Positions 37,296 through 49,603 of a stretch of 64,000 nt of DNA are shown piece by piece. The translations under genes were made by a program, and so were the position numbers. Origin of the DNA: Eonycteris spelaea (Eukaryota > Chordata > Mammalia > Chiroptera > Pteropodidae); the NCBI GenBank assembly GCA_003508835.1, contig PUFA01000647.1, forward strand, positions 1-64,000. The letters run 5' to 3'. The notes beneath the pieces were generated by a model. It was not told the origin of the DNA and made no database searches. It worked only from the letters and a program-made list of their open reading frames with translations. How positions within the stretch are numbered: position 1 is the stretch's first letter; every line of letters starts with the position of its first letter.

Positions 37296-39165
37296 TTATT
37301 CAGTTACCTCAGATTCAAGTCTTGGAACATAGAATACCAAAGAACTCAGAGACCTCACACCTTGAACATAGACTCTGAAAACCTCACGTTCAATCTTGGA
37401 ATAAAGGCTCTCAAATATTTCATAGACTTCACACCCTGAACACAAACCAACAAATACCAAAGACTCTATCTTAAAATGCAAATAATCAATCAGTTCAGAG
37501 ACCTCATACCTTCACATGAACCACCACATACCTCAGATTAGAATCTTGGAACACAGAAACTCAGACACCTCACACACTAAATTTAGACCCCAAGTACCTC
37601 AGAAACAAACTTGGGACAAAGACTCTGAAAGAGTTCAGACACCTCCCACGCTGAACACAGACCTCCAATTACCTTATACCCAAACCTTGGAATACAGAAT
37701 CTCAAAGGCTTCAGAGACCTCACATCCTGAATATAAACCCCAAAGACCTCAGACTCAAATCTTGGAGCACAGAACCTCTAAAAGTTCAGAGACTTCACCC
37801 TGAACAGATTACTTAAAATACCTCAGATTCAAATCTTAGAAGGGGCTCTAAATGAGTTCAGAAACCTCATTTCCTAAAAATCAGGCCTCCCCCCAGTTAT
37901 CTCAGAATTAAATCTTGGAACACAAAAACCCTAAAGAGCTCAGAGACCTCACACCCAATACAGATCCTCAAAACTTGGACTACAGACCCTGAAAGAGTTC
38001 AGAGGCATTACACACTAAAAATAGACCTCCAAAGACCTCAGACTCGAACATTGGGACAGACCCTCAAAGAGTTCAGGCACTACATGCTATTAACTCAGAC
38101 CTCCAGATACATATAACTGAAACCTTAGGACATGACAAAGACATTCAAAAAATTCAGAGACCTCACACTCTGAACAGACACCTAAATAGCTCAGAGTCAA
38201 ACCTTGAGACATAGGCCCCGAAGATTTCAGAGACATCCCAACCTGAACACAGACTCCCAAATACCTGACTAAAACTTTGAAACACAGATTCTTAAAGATT
38301 TCAGAGACCTCATATCACCAATACAGACTTAAAAACTATCTCAGACTCAAACCTGAGACACAAACTCTCTAAAAGTTCAGAGACTATTAATACTCTGAAC
38401 ACAGTCTCTTAAATATCTTAGTCTCAAATCTTGCAAAGGGTCCCAAATGAGTTCAGAAATGTCACTCCATGAAACACAGACCACCAATTACTTCACAATA
38501 AAACCTTGGAACACAACCACAAGAGGTTCAGAGACCTTAAACCATGAGTGCAAACCTCAGCTTCAAAACTTGGGACATACAACCTTGAAGAATTCAGAGT
38601 TCCCAAGCTGAACACAAAGAAAAATACTTAAGATTTAAATCTTAGAAAACAGACCATCAAAGATTTTCAGGGACTTAACACCTTAAACACAGACGCCCCA
38701 AATACCTCATACTGAATCTTCAACATAAATTTAAAAGAGTTCAGAGACCATAAGCCCTGACCAGAGCACTCCACTTACTTCAGACTTAAAATTTGGTACA
38801 GACACCAGCAAACATTCAGAGATGACACCCTGGACTCAGACTCTCAAAGCCTCAGATTCAAATCATGGGACACACACCCATAAAGAATTCAGGGACTGCA
38901 CACTCTGAGCACAGACCACAAAAAAACCTGAGATTGAAACTTTGGAAAACAGACCCTTAAAGATTTTCAGGGACCTCATACCTTGAACACAGACTGCCTA
39001 ACACCACAAACTCAAATTCTGAAACACAGACCCTCAAAAAGGTCAGAGATCTCACCCTGACCAGAGTATGCCAAACATTTCTCAAAACATGGCACATAGA
39101 ACCAGATATGACTTCAAAGCCTCACATACTGAACACGGACCTCAAATGCTTAAGATGAAAATGTA
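37296..39165 (-). repeat. Tandem repeat array, arm 2 (unit about 76 bp), inverted relative to arm 1
   Basis: Uninterrupted run of diverged A/C-rich units on the + strand. Recurrent words are aagagttcagagacctcaca, ccctgaacacagacc, aaatacctcagactcaaa and tcttggaacacagaccct. Laid end to end they give a unit of about 76 bp and roughly 25 units over 1.87 kb, with obvious indels. These words are the reverse complements of those in arm 1. The 95-codon + frame at 37,516-37,803 is simply the array translated (repeats of SETSH, ILEHR) and is not a gene. Confidence 0.85.
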
Positions 39166-39254
39166 GAAAAACACAATAATTGCCCTTGGCAAGACCCATG
39201 GATTAACACAAAAAAGGAGGCCTAAACTTTAAGGGGAAAAAGAATATTTGCAGA

Positions 39255-40080
39255 GCCTCAAAGTATTTATCTCCAAATATTTATTAGTTACTATAACAAT
39301 CTTAGTGTATATCCACAAATTATTTTATATTCTTTTATTCCAGGAGGTGGAACTTAACTCTCCTCCCCTTCAGTGGGTTGGACTTAGTGATGCACTTCTA
39401 ATGAAGAGAGTGTGAAAAGGGAAAAGCAGTAATTTTATAGTAAAGAAATTCAATAGGTGTTGTGGTGTGTTCAAATCTAAGACCCACGGAGCCAATTGAG
39501 ATTAATTATGAGCCTTTATTAGCCGGCCGGTGACTAACTCTCCCCACTAGAGAATCAGCCCGAGTTTTTAGAGGAGGCAGTTTATAAAGCCTAAAACCAC
39601 ATCAAACAAGCAAGCAGGTTTACAGAAGCAGAAGTTAGCCATTAGTATATCTTTATACAGGACATCTCTTAGAACTACACCCTAGTTATAGATTAAGCAG
39701 ATTATGGAAGCAGAAGTTGGCTGTTATCATCTGGTGCAAAAATGTTGTTTCTGGGGGACTCTTAAATCTTATAGCAAACAGTGCCTGGTAGCCGGTTCTG
39801 TTATCTGCATCCTGGCGGTGATATTGTTGTTTTTTCCTTGGGAACTGGCGCTTAAAGATATCACTATTCCCTGTCTTGCCCTAGTGACTAATCTACTAGA
39901 GAATTTTTCACTCTTACAAGGCACCACCTTAACAAAGTGACCAAAGTTAACATCACCAGTAATAAATCATATTTATATCATGTACCTTATGATACGGTAT
40001 GATGAAAAGGGCATTTCACCTGAGTGATATTCTTCCTTAAAAGCCATTATCCTAGTCTAATCATGAGAAAATATCAAACC
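39255..40080. mobile_element. Old interspersed repeat split by an LTR
   Basis: The left part, 39,255-39,457, has ggtggaacttaactctcctc and gggttggacttagtgatgca. After the LTR, 39,919-40,080 continues with caccttaacaaagtgaccaa and gttaacatcaccagtaataa. I recognise this pairing as an ancient mammalian repeat but cannot name the family. Confidence 0.5.
39458..39918 (-). mobile_element. Solo LTR, antisense
   Basis: 461 bp from TGTTGTGGTG to CTCTTACA (TG...CA ends). Flanks are tagg (39,454-39,457) and aagg (39,919-39,922), a 3-of-4 match for a 4-bp target duplication. A reversed AATAAA lies in gagcctttattagccggccg. It resembles the LTR at 15,048-15,393 in its first bases and in an internal cagaagcagaagtta block. 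The + strand 78-codon frame at 39,704-39,940 lies in it and is chance. Confidence 0.7.
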
Positions 40081-40109
40081 CAAATTGAAGGACACTGTAA
40101 AATAAAAGA

Positions 40110-41115
40110 CCTGACAAGTACTTTTCAAAACCAGGTAGTGTGATCCTCCAACTTCCTTGTTCTTTTTCAAAACTGCTTTAGCTATTCCATTTCTTTGCCT
40201 TTTCTTATGAATTTTACAACCATCTGTCTATATGTACAAAAAATCCTGCTAGGATTTTGATTGGTATTGTGTTAAATCTATGTATCAATTTGGATATAAC
40301 TGACATCTTTACTATGTTGGGGTTTCAAATCCATGAACATAATATGTTTTTCCATTTATTTAGGTCTTCTTGGATCAGTGTTTGATAGTTTTCAACATAC
40401 AGATCTTGTACGAATTTTGTGGAATTTAGATCCAGGTATGTCACTGTTTTGAGTGATTGTAAATGTTTTTAAAAAATAATTTTGGCTTCCAATTGTACAT
40501 TGTTCATGTGTAGAAATTCAATTATTTTTTAAAAATATGTTGACTTGTATATTACTGCATTGCTAAACTCACTTGTTAGTTCTAAGAGGTTTCATTTATC
40601 AATTTTTTTAGTAGAATTCTTGGGATTTCCAATTCGACAATCATGTTTTCTGCAAACAGAATGATTTTTATTTCTTCCTTTCTAACATGAATGTCTTTTT
40701 TTCTTATTCTTGCCTTATAATGCTGGCTAAGATTTTCAGCATGTTGTTGAGTAGGAGTGATAAGAGTGGAAATCTTTGCCTCATTTCTGACCTTTGGAGA
40801 AAAGCATTCAGTCTTTCAACATCAAATATGACGTTAGCTGCAGATTTTCTTTGTAGATACACGTTATCTAGTTCAGGAAATTTCCTTCTAGCCTTAGTTT
40901 GTTAAGAGGTTTTTTTTTATCATGAATGGATGTTGTATTTTGTAAAATATATCAGTTGACATGGTATGTGGTTTTCTTCTTCAGACTTTTAATGAGAGGA
41001 TTACATTTTTGAAGATTAAATTAGACTTGCATTCCTGGAATAAACCTCCTTTGGTTGTGGTATATTCTTCTTATATATGCTAGATTCAACTTGCAAATAT
41101 TTTGTCAAGGATTTT
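40110..41115 (-). mobile_element. L1 ORF2 fragment, antisense
   Basis: Antisense of the L1 ORF2 reverse-transcriptase region and what follows it: gtagtgtgatcctccaactt, tttgattggtattgtgttaa, gttttcaacatacagatctt, and ggagtgataagagtggaaat near 40,756. Confidence 0.85.
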
Positions 41116-41119
41116 TACA

Positions 41120-42560
41120 TTTATGTTCATGACAATCCTAACAATCTTAAATGTTTATGCAGCTATTAAACAGAACCATAAAATACATGAAACTAAAACT
41201 GATAGAACTCAAAGAATAGACAAATCCACAATTATAGTTTGAGATTTCAATGTTTCTTTCTCAATAATTGATAGAATGTGTAGGCAGAAAATCACCAAGT
41301 ATACAATAGACAATATGAAAGACACAAACTATCAAGGTTCACTTAAGAATAAATAGATAACCTGAACAACCTATTATCTATTAAAGAAATTGAAATTTTA
41401 GTGACAAAACATTTCCATAAAGAAAACTCCAAGACCAGATGGCATCACTGGTGAATTCTACCAGATATTTGAGGATAAATAATACCAATTCCAAAATACT
41501 GAAGAGGAAAGGATACTTTCCTACTCATTCTATGAGGCCAGAATTTCCTTGATTCCAAAACCAGATAAAGACATTAATAGAAAAGGAAATGACACATCAC
41601 TATCCCTCATAAATAGAGATGCAAAAATTCTAAACAAGATTTTAACAAATTAAATCCAAAAATATGTTAAAAGGATAATATATCATGACTGAATATAATT
41701 ATTTTCAGCAATGCAGGGCTGGTTTAATATCTGAAAATCAATAAATGAAATTCGCCATATTAACAAAGCAAAAATGAAAAAGAAAAAAGAAAAAACCCAT
41801 ATGATTGTCTCACTAGATGCAGACTATTGAATGTTTTTGCCCTAAGATCAGGAACAAGACAGGAATGTCCACTTTCACCACTCGTATTCAACATTGTACT
41901 CGAGATTCTAGGTAGCACAATCAAGCAAGATAAAAATAAAATAAAATGCATCCAGGTTGGAAATGAAGGAGTAAAACTGTCTATTCACAGGCGGCATGAT
42001 AATTTTCAAATAACAAATGATGGAATATAAAAAAAATATGATGGAATCTAATTAGAAGCTTCCAAAACCAACAAGTGAGTCTAGCAAAGTTGCAGGATAC
42101 AAGCTCAATATAAAGAAATAGGTTGTATTTCTATATATTTGCAACAATCAAACATTGAAATAAAAACCAATACAATTTACAATAGCATAAAACATATAAA
42201 ATACATAGAGATAAATCTGACAAAGAAATGAAAGACCTGTATACTGAAAACTACAAAATACTGCTGAGAGAAATTAAGACCTATGTAAATGTAGAGATAA
42301 ATCTTGTTCATTAGTCTGAAGACTCATAATTGCTAAGATCTCAATTCTCCCCAAATTCAACTATATATTTAATGTGCTCCCAATCAAAATCCCAGCTCTT
42401 ATTTTTAGAACTTGGCGAGCTGATTCTAAAATTTGTATGGAAATTCAAAGCACCCAGATTAGCCAAATCAAGATTTCAATAATTATTATAATAACTATAA
42501 TAGTGTAGTATTGGCATAAAGATAGACAAATGATCAATGTAACAGAAAGAGAATCAGAAA
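41120..42560 (+). mobile_element. L1 ORF2 fragment, sense
   Basis: Sense copy of the ORF2 end of the endonuclease, linker and reverse transcriptase: acaaatccacaattatagtt near 41,222, a broken RT block whose best frame (41,827-42,030) reads [18 protein letters not shown], then ctgaaaactacaaaatactg and ccaatcaaaatcccagctct. It covers part of the same ORF2 interval as the antisense copy at 40,110-41,115, so the two form an imperfect inverted pair. Confidence 0.85.
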
Positions 42561-44074
42561 CAAAACCCACATGTATAATTGATTTGATTTTTAACAAAGG
42601 CGTAAGAGCCAGCAAAGACCAGCATGACCAAGGTACCTTCCCCAATTGCCTGAGTACAGGGGATACCTGCATAATAGGAAACTCACCCAAGAGAGAGAAG
42701 TCTAAGCTGGATGAGCTTTCTAGTGCAGGTGAGAAGCCTGGACACCATCAATGAACCTTGAAATCACAATTATGAATTGGGGATTGGTTGGCACAGAAAA
42801 GCAAAACCTGGAGGCTTCTGTATATGGAAGAGGGACGAAAGGGCAAGTCTTCAGGTGATAGAGCTGCCAAGAGGGACAAACCTTCCTTTTCTCCACTGCT
42901 TCAGGTGAACAACCCCTAGATATGGTGACACTAAGTAATACCTATCTGAATATGTGAGTCTGTGTGTAACAACTAAATGTGCGTAGTAGTACTGAAGGAG
43001 TTTACAAATTATTGGAGTCAAAGTTTAAAATGACATGCCTGTAAATTAGATTCACAAGAACTCTCAAGGCAATCATGAAAACTCCTTCATGTTTACCAGG
43101 CATTGATTGAGAAATATTACCTCACAGAATTATCTCATAAGGCAGCACACTATAAAGGAACAAGCAAAGGCAGTGAAATGAGAAAGGCAAAGGTTTAATT
43201 CCTGGAATATCTTGCTAGAGGATGTGATGTTGAACAAGTTGTAAATATTCTTAGCCCCTATTTCTTTACACAGGAAATGTTTTCTTTTCTTAAAGAAATA
43301 ACTAAAGAAATGGGCAGGGAATGATCTATGAGGATGTTGGCCACAGCATGGATGATAATCTAGAATGAACGTGTAAAACACGTATGTAGAAATATATACA
43401 TTAAAGTGACAAATAGAAAAGAGGATTTTAATAGATGCTGGAATTCCAGGGTTGTTTTTTAAATTCTCTTCTTTATGACTTTATGGATTTGTTTTTACTA
43501 TGAGCATGAATTACTTGAATAATAATGTTCAACCTTTTTATATATCAAAATGCAAACTCAGATACTGGTGTGGTATCATTTTTCCCATCAAAGAGCAGAA
43601 AAAGAATTAATGTTATAACCAACAATTGAAAGAGAAAGAAAACTGGTCTTCTTGTACACAAACTGGAGTTTAAAATGTTTTCTCATAGCTTAGAGTCATC
43701 TAGTGATCCACACGAAAAACCTTTAAACCTTCCACTTTCTTTTCACCCAGCAATGTAATTTCCAGTAATACATCCCGAGGAAATATGAGAAAAGTGTGCT
43801 ACAGTGCAAATGAAAGACGCTTATTCCAATTTTACTTACAATAGTAAAAAGACAATAAACAACATAAACATACACATAGATACATACATGTCTAATACAA
43901 ACAGAATCATACTAAAATGTTCTATATCTTTTGTATTTAACCTTAATAAATGAACATCAGTCTAATGAATATATGTTAACTTATCTAATTTTTCAATGGC
44001 TGCCAAAATGTCCATTGTCTACTTTTATTGCAATTCATATGAGCAAAAATTACTGAACATACTGTCACTTTAAA
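42561..44074. other. Intergenic sequence, no gene seen
   Basis: A+T-rich and unclassified. No supportable gene. Confidence 0.5.
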
Positions 44075-44965
44075 AGAAATATTATTAGTTTCAAGTATAT
44101 AATACATTGGTTAGACATTTATATAGTTTATAAAATGATGCCCCTGATTGCTCCTTTTCTCCTCTGGCTTTACGTTAGCCTAGCCATTACATTACTGCTA
44201 ACGGCATTCCCTATGCCGTGCTCCCCATCCCTGTGACCATCTATCAACTACTAATTTGTACTTCTTTAACCTTTCACCCCTTTCTCCCAGCCTCCCAACT
44301 CCCTCCTCTCTGGCCGTCAGGAGATTGTCCTCTATATTTGTGAGTCTGTTTTTGATTAGTTTGTTCTTTTTGTTCCTTAGATTCCACATATAAGTGAAAT
44401 CATATGGTATTTATCTTTCTCTGTCTGACTTATTTCACTCAGTATAACAAACTCTAGTTCCATCCATGTCCCTGTAAATGATAGGATTTCATTTTTTTTT
44501 CGATTTTAAATTTTATTTCATTTTAATGGCTGAGTAATATTCCATTGTATATATGAACCATAACATATTTATCCAATTGTCTGTTGATGGCATTTAGGTT
44601 GCGTCCATATCTTGGCTATTGTACACTGTGCTGCCATGAACATAGGGGTGCATAGATCTTTACAAATTATTGTTTTGGTTTTCTTTGGATAAATACCCAG
44701 AAGTGCAATTGTTGGGTCAAAAGGTATATCCATTTTTAATTTTTTTGAGAAACCTCCAGACTGTTTTCCATAGTGGCTGTACCAATTTGCAAAGCACCAA
44801 CCATGTATGAGGGTTCCCTTTTCTCCACATCTTTGCCAACATTCGTTCTTTGATTTATTGATGATAGCCATCTGACAGGTGTAAGGTGATATCTCATTAT
44901 GGTTTTAATTTGCATTTCTCTGATAATTAGTGACCTTGAGCATCTTTTCATATGTCTATTGGCGC
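44075..44965 (-). mobile_element. L1 3' end, antisense, lineage-younger type
   Basis: Begins attattagtttcaagtatat, ttggttagacatttatatag and continues through atttcactcagtataacaaa, gaaccataacatatttatcc, ataaatacccagaagtgcaa to tctgataattagtgaccttg. Clearly the same subfamily as 12,925-13,498 and longer. 5'-truncated. Confidence 0.9.
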
Positions 44966-47550
44966 ACCGGCACTTTTTTCACTTTTGCAACTATTGCGTA
45001 TAAACTACAGTCTACTTGGATGAATATACCTTTAGAATGAGTCCCAACAGGGAGATTGCAAGGAAAGAATGCTTAATGTATTACTAATTGAGTGATACTA
45101 GAAGTATTAGGAGTTTCTCTTTAACCTCTAAACCTTCTACCTCTCCTCTATCAAAAGGGGTGGGATGGGTTGCACAAACTGCTGGGGTACAACACAGACA
45201 ATGCTTATGTACCCCATCTGCACCCTCTATTGCTCTCTCTTTCCAAAGCTGGCTGTTATGATTTCCTCCAACTGTGGCAAGGGTGGTGGCTGTGGGCAGT
45301 AAGTCTCCAAGGTCTGGCCTATCCCCAGATCCACAGGGCAGAACCCCCAGGCCAGAAGGTGGCCATATAGGGAAGAACAGAGAACTATCCACCACCATTG
45401 CTTCCCTCTGGAGCACACACCTGTAGCCAGCCTGTGACCCTTAATCCTTCCCTCCTCCAGGTATTGGAAATGGGCCAGGTCATCATCCCACCCAACACAC
45501 AGCCACAGCTGCCACCTCACTACAGCTTCACCATGGACTCATGTCTGTGCATCCCACCCACAGCTGGCCAAGGTAGCATTTCCCACATTTCTCCCACAGT
45601 TGTTTGGACAGTCTGCACAGAGCTCACCTTCAGTCCTTGCACTACCTGGGTCTTGGCCTGGGATACAACTCTGATATCTGCTCCACTCCAGATTGGGCAC
45701 AGTCAGCAGTCTCCATTCTTGATTATCCTCTGACCATTGCAAATGAGTGAACAAAGGGTCTCTTTTTCCTATGCTGTGGTGAAGGAAGGGAAAGGAGAGG
45801 GAGGAGGGGCAGGAGAGGCTTGTGGCTGAGGAGTGGTCCTAGCAACAACACTATTACTGCACTACAACACTATTAGGTGTTAATTCTACCTAGAATTAGG
45901 TTACTTTATGTTGGGATTTAAATAATAATGACAAGGCATTGGGACTGGCCAATTCCTAGTGACTGAATTATTTGTAAGCAGATAGTACTTGTGCTATAAA
46001 ACAAATAAATGAAATGATATCTACGATCATCACAATGATACAAACAAGGGCTTGGGAGTACCTGATGGCTCTTGGTCAGAGTGCTTGCTCTGCACTAATG
46101 CTGCCTGAGGATGAGGTTACTTGGGAAGGCTTGTGGCACTGGAAAAATAGTAGTTTATTTTGCAGTTCAGACTCCAAGCTCTCAAATAGAAAGGACTCCA
46201 TCTTCCCTCTAACTTCTTCACGGTGTCCTGGAGAAACTTGATCCTACCCAGAGAACATAGCTGTTGCTAACAAAGCACCAAAGCCATGGAAAAAGCTAGG
46301 CAGCAGATAGCTTTTCCAAGAGATCACAGGAAATGACTAAGAGCCAAGGAAACTGTTTTACCTGAGGAAAAACATGAGACTGAGATCAGAGCCCACAGTT
46401 AATGCTGATTGAAGAGTGTGTGAACTCAGTCTTTCTCAATAAATCTTTATTTCATACATATAAAGATTTGAGTTGTAGGAACAGCTCCTAATCAGGTGTT
46501 AAAAATGGTGGCAAGATCAAGGAAAATTTATACATTCTTTACACTTGGCTCTACATTGACTCTATCTTCTCTGTATGAGAGAGAGGAAGGAGAGAGGGAG
46601 GGTCATGGCAATTCTACTTCTGGCGAAGAGAATCTTCAAAGAATGTGTCTTTCTCTAAAGGTAACCTTCAGGGTCTGAGGCCAGTCCTCCTGGACATGCA
46701 AGAAAATAAAGGGTTTGTTTTTCGTGGGGGGAAGGGGTAGGGAACAGCAGGGCAAACTTCTTTCTGCCTTGCAGGTACCCACCTAACTTTCTTTGCCCTA
46801 AGCAGTAGCAATGGGATGCTGACAGCAGAAGACCAGATTACCCAAATCATGGAAAAGCCCTTTGAGGTGCACCAGGTTAAGGAGACCTACAATTCCCAGG
46901 ACTGTATTTTATCTGCGGGTTACCCCTGGAGAACCATGTGTCTTTGGAGCCTCAGAACATGCTAGCTTCAGAAAAACAGCATATTCACTGTCTGAGAGGA
47001 GGATTGGTGGTATGGTAGTGCTGTTCCAAAGCCTCCCTCTTCTTTTGGGATCATGTTTCACATACACATGCTACATTACTGAGTGTTTCAAGTTAATAAC
47101 TTAATGTGAGTAGCACCACTATGATGGAAAACATTATTCCGCATTGGTTTTGATGGGCAGCCACATTTCATTTTCAAATGTGCCGCAATTTACTTATATA
47201 GCAAGTCCATAACCATGCTTTTATAGATTAAGCTGCTTTGGAAGTCCCATGTATCTATATCTTTATTTGCATCCAAGATAGTTTCCTTAACATAAAGCGC
47301 TAGAAGTAGAAATGCAGGATCACAGGATGTGTGCAAGTTTTAAAGACTTATGTACTGGAATTTACCAATCCTTTTTACATTTTCTGGACACCTGTTATGC
47401 TTAATAAGGCTCTGCAATCTTTCAGAGCCTAAAAGCTTTCATGCATCTCTGGGGAGACTAAAGACTTTCTTGAGGGCCTCCGAGGCAGCCACACCGAGAA
47501 AAAATTTGTAGGGGCAATTGGCAGGTGAGATGCAGTGCTGGGAACATTTC
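44966..47550. other. Unclassified sequence, possible LTR material, no gene
   Basis: 45,100-45,780 is G+C-richer with overlapping open frames on both strands, none recognisable. Around 46,080-46,500 the order of a pyrimidine-rich part, then tttctcaataaatctttatttca (split here: AATAAA at about 46,438), looks like an LTR polyadenylation region in the sense direction, but I could not define ends. From 46,500 on nothing is recognised. Confidence 0.4.
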
Positions 47551-48231
47551 TAAACACAGAAGCACTGAAAGTTTTTGCAGGGAGAAGAGGAGGACAAGAC
47601 CCTCTGGGACTGGGAAGCAATGCTCTTCTCCCGGTGAGATGGAGCCTGTACCTGAGGAAGGGCTGGAACCACAGCCCATGTGACATACATCACTGTGCAG
47701 GTGCGGGGGTGTTACCACAGGTACCTCTGAGGCTTGGGATTTGTTGGCGGAGTTGATCCTGCAGAGGTCATGTTTAGGTGACAATGGAAGGTACTTACCA
47801 TTTTCATTCCCTTTCTGATTCTCTACAAGGATCTTTGTTGTCGGCAGCAAGTATAAGCGTGAATGGGTGTGAACAAGTGTGAGGAGAGTGCCAACGTGCT
47901 TCAGGCGGGTCAAGGAAGCACGATCTGTGGCCTCCACGGAGGAAGGTCCTTGTGGTCATCATCTTTCTCCTCTCAAGCATCGCAGCCACCATGGCCCTTG
48001 TCATGGTGGCCAGGGCAAGGAAGGACAGTGGGGTGGCGGGGAGGGGGTGTTAAATGAAGATGCAGTGAGTTTTGGGGGCATCATTTGACGTGTCTGGGTC
48101 CCAGAGGCACCAGGAACTGCAAACAGATGACAGACTCCGGAGTCCACAGTCAGCTTTGTAGAGGGCGGGGAAACCAGCCCACGCAGTGCGCATGTGACAC
48201 AATGCGCATGCTCACTGCCATGTCCTTCCAT

Positions 48232-48330
48232 CGGCCATTGGTGTGGGCGGTGTGCAAGGTTCTGGGCTCCAGGCTTTTGCGGGTCGAATCATACCATCTG
48301 CTTTCTTTCTCGTGGGCTGAGACGCAACTG
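48232..48330 (+). other. Candidate alternative untranslated exon 1 (upstream copy)
   Basis: This block aligns with the exon-1 candidate at about 49,030-49,124. It shares the words tgtgcaagg, cttgtgggctgagac-like sequence near the end (gtgggctgagacgcaactg), and a donor at 48,331 that reads gtaatt, weaker than the gtaggt of the downstream copy. The 5' limit is not visible. Confidence 0.35.
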
Positions 48331-49029
48331 GTAATTCCAAAGATCGGTCCTCCGAGGAGGTTAAGTGTGAGTGACTGTGAGGGGAAAGCCAATGGGCTTT
48401 TTGCGGGTCAGGGGCCTCCAAGAGGAAGGTTCTTGAGGTCATTGTCTTTTCAGGCATAGTGGCCGCCAGTGCATTTGTCATTGCAGTGGGACTGGGACAA
48501 GGGAGAACATGGGCAGTGGAAGGGAGGGGCCGGGTGAAGGCGCGGAAAGCCTTGGAGGTGTTATTTCACGTCTTGGAGGCACCTTAAACTGTACACAGAG
48601 CATAGAATCGGGAATCCTCAGTGGTGCCCTGGATGGGAGTGAGGTGGGTGGTAAAGGAAGGGTCTAGAAACTTATATGCTGGGCAGTTGAATGTTCAGCT
48701 ATCCGACTTCTGGTCTTGTATAAATCCTATAGAGTTTGGTGCCATTTCTATTTAGTAGGCTTTCTACCACTCTTCACAGGCAGACTCTATACCCTTTGTT
48801 GTTGTGGTGGGATGGGACAACGGAAGATGTTGGGCTGTGGAAGGCAGGGGTTCGGATGAAGATGGGGTGAGCCTTAGGGGTGTTATTTGAGGTGTCTGGG
48901 CCTGGAAGCACCAGGAACTGCAGCCAAACAACAGACTCGGGAGTCCTAGGTGGAGTCCTTAAGGGGCGGGGAAACTAGCCCACGTGGTACAGAAAGGACA
49001 CAGTGTGCATGCCTAGTGCTGCATGCCTT

Positions 49030-49124
49030 TCTCTCTGCTGTTGTGTGGAGGTTGTGCAAGGGTGGGTCGCTGATCTGTGCAGTTGCGTCTTGCAGTTCGG
49101 TTTCTTGTCGGCTGAGACTGACTG
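49030..49124 (+). other. Candidate untranslated exon 1 of the PAGE-like gene
   Basis: Ends with gtcggctgagactgactg followed by donor gtaggt (49,125). GAGE-family transcripts, as I recall them, have a short non-coding first exon with a similar pyrimidine-rich part and a ctgagat...ctg end joined to an exon starting tgtgaaatatgag, and the first coding exon here starts with exactly that word. The 5' boundary (transcription start) is not determined. Intron 1 would be 871 bp. Confidence 0.5.
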
Positions 49125-49405
49125 GTAGGTCCATAGATCTGCTCTCCGTGGAGCTGACAAGTGTGACTGAGTGCAAGGAGTGAGGCAGAGGGCTTTGGTG
49201 GGTCGGGGGTGGCACGATCTGTGGCATCTGAAGAGGGAGGTCGTCAAGATCGTCGTCTTTCTCCTTACAGGTATCACTACCACCATGGCGCTTGTAGTAG
49301 CAGGTCAGGACAAGGGAGGACAGTGGGCTGGGAGGGAAGAGGAGGTCAGGTGGAGATGGAGCAAGTCTTGGGGAGGCGTTATGAGAGGTATCTGAGTCTT
49401 GGAGG

Positions 49406-49603
49406 CAGGGATCCGCAATCCTCCCCCACTCCATGGCCTCTTAGGAACCAGGAGGGGAACGGGGAGCCAGCAAAGCTTCATCTGTATGTGTATCCATTCC
49501 CAAGCTCTAGCATCACACAGCCTCAGCTCCACCTCAGATTATCCGGCATTAGATTCTCATAAGGGCACCAGTCCCCGGTGCCAAAAAGGTTGGTGACCCA
49601 CTG
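49406..49603 (+). mobile_element. MER1-type non-autonomous hAT element inside the promoter repeat
   Basis: Opens CAGGGATCCGCAATCC and closes AAGGTTGGTGACCCACTG. Contains cggcattagattctcataag. Flanks cttggagg (49,398-49,405) and cttggatg (49,604-49,611) are a 7-of-8 target duplication. The interrupted host sequence resumes in register with the upstream module copy (cttggaggcaccttaaactg at about 48,573), showing that insertion followed the tandem duplication. Confidence 0.9.

Noticed and set aside
37516..37803. 95-codon + frame with repeated SETSH and ILEHR words
   Set aside because: It is the 76-bp tandem repeat translated; a unit that is not a multiple of three with many indels does not keep a frame across the array.
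27228..39165. CRISPR-like appearance of regularly spaced repeats
   Set aside because: Units are contiguous and diverged with no unique spacers, and the genome is mammalian.
41827..42030. Reverse-transcriptase-like frame
   Set aside because: A short piece of a broken L1 ORF2, not an independent gene.
47458..47937. 159-codon - strand frame, and similar frames at 48,212-48,481 and 48,946-49,434
   Set aside because: They are antisense frames over the G+C-rich tandem modules, overlap other frames, and differ between module copies.
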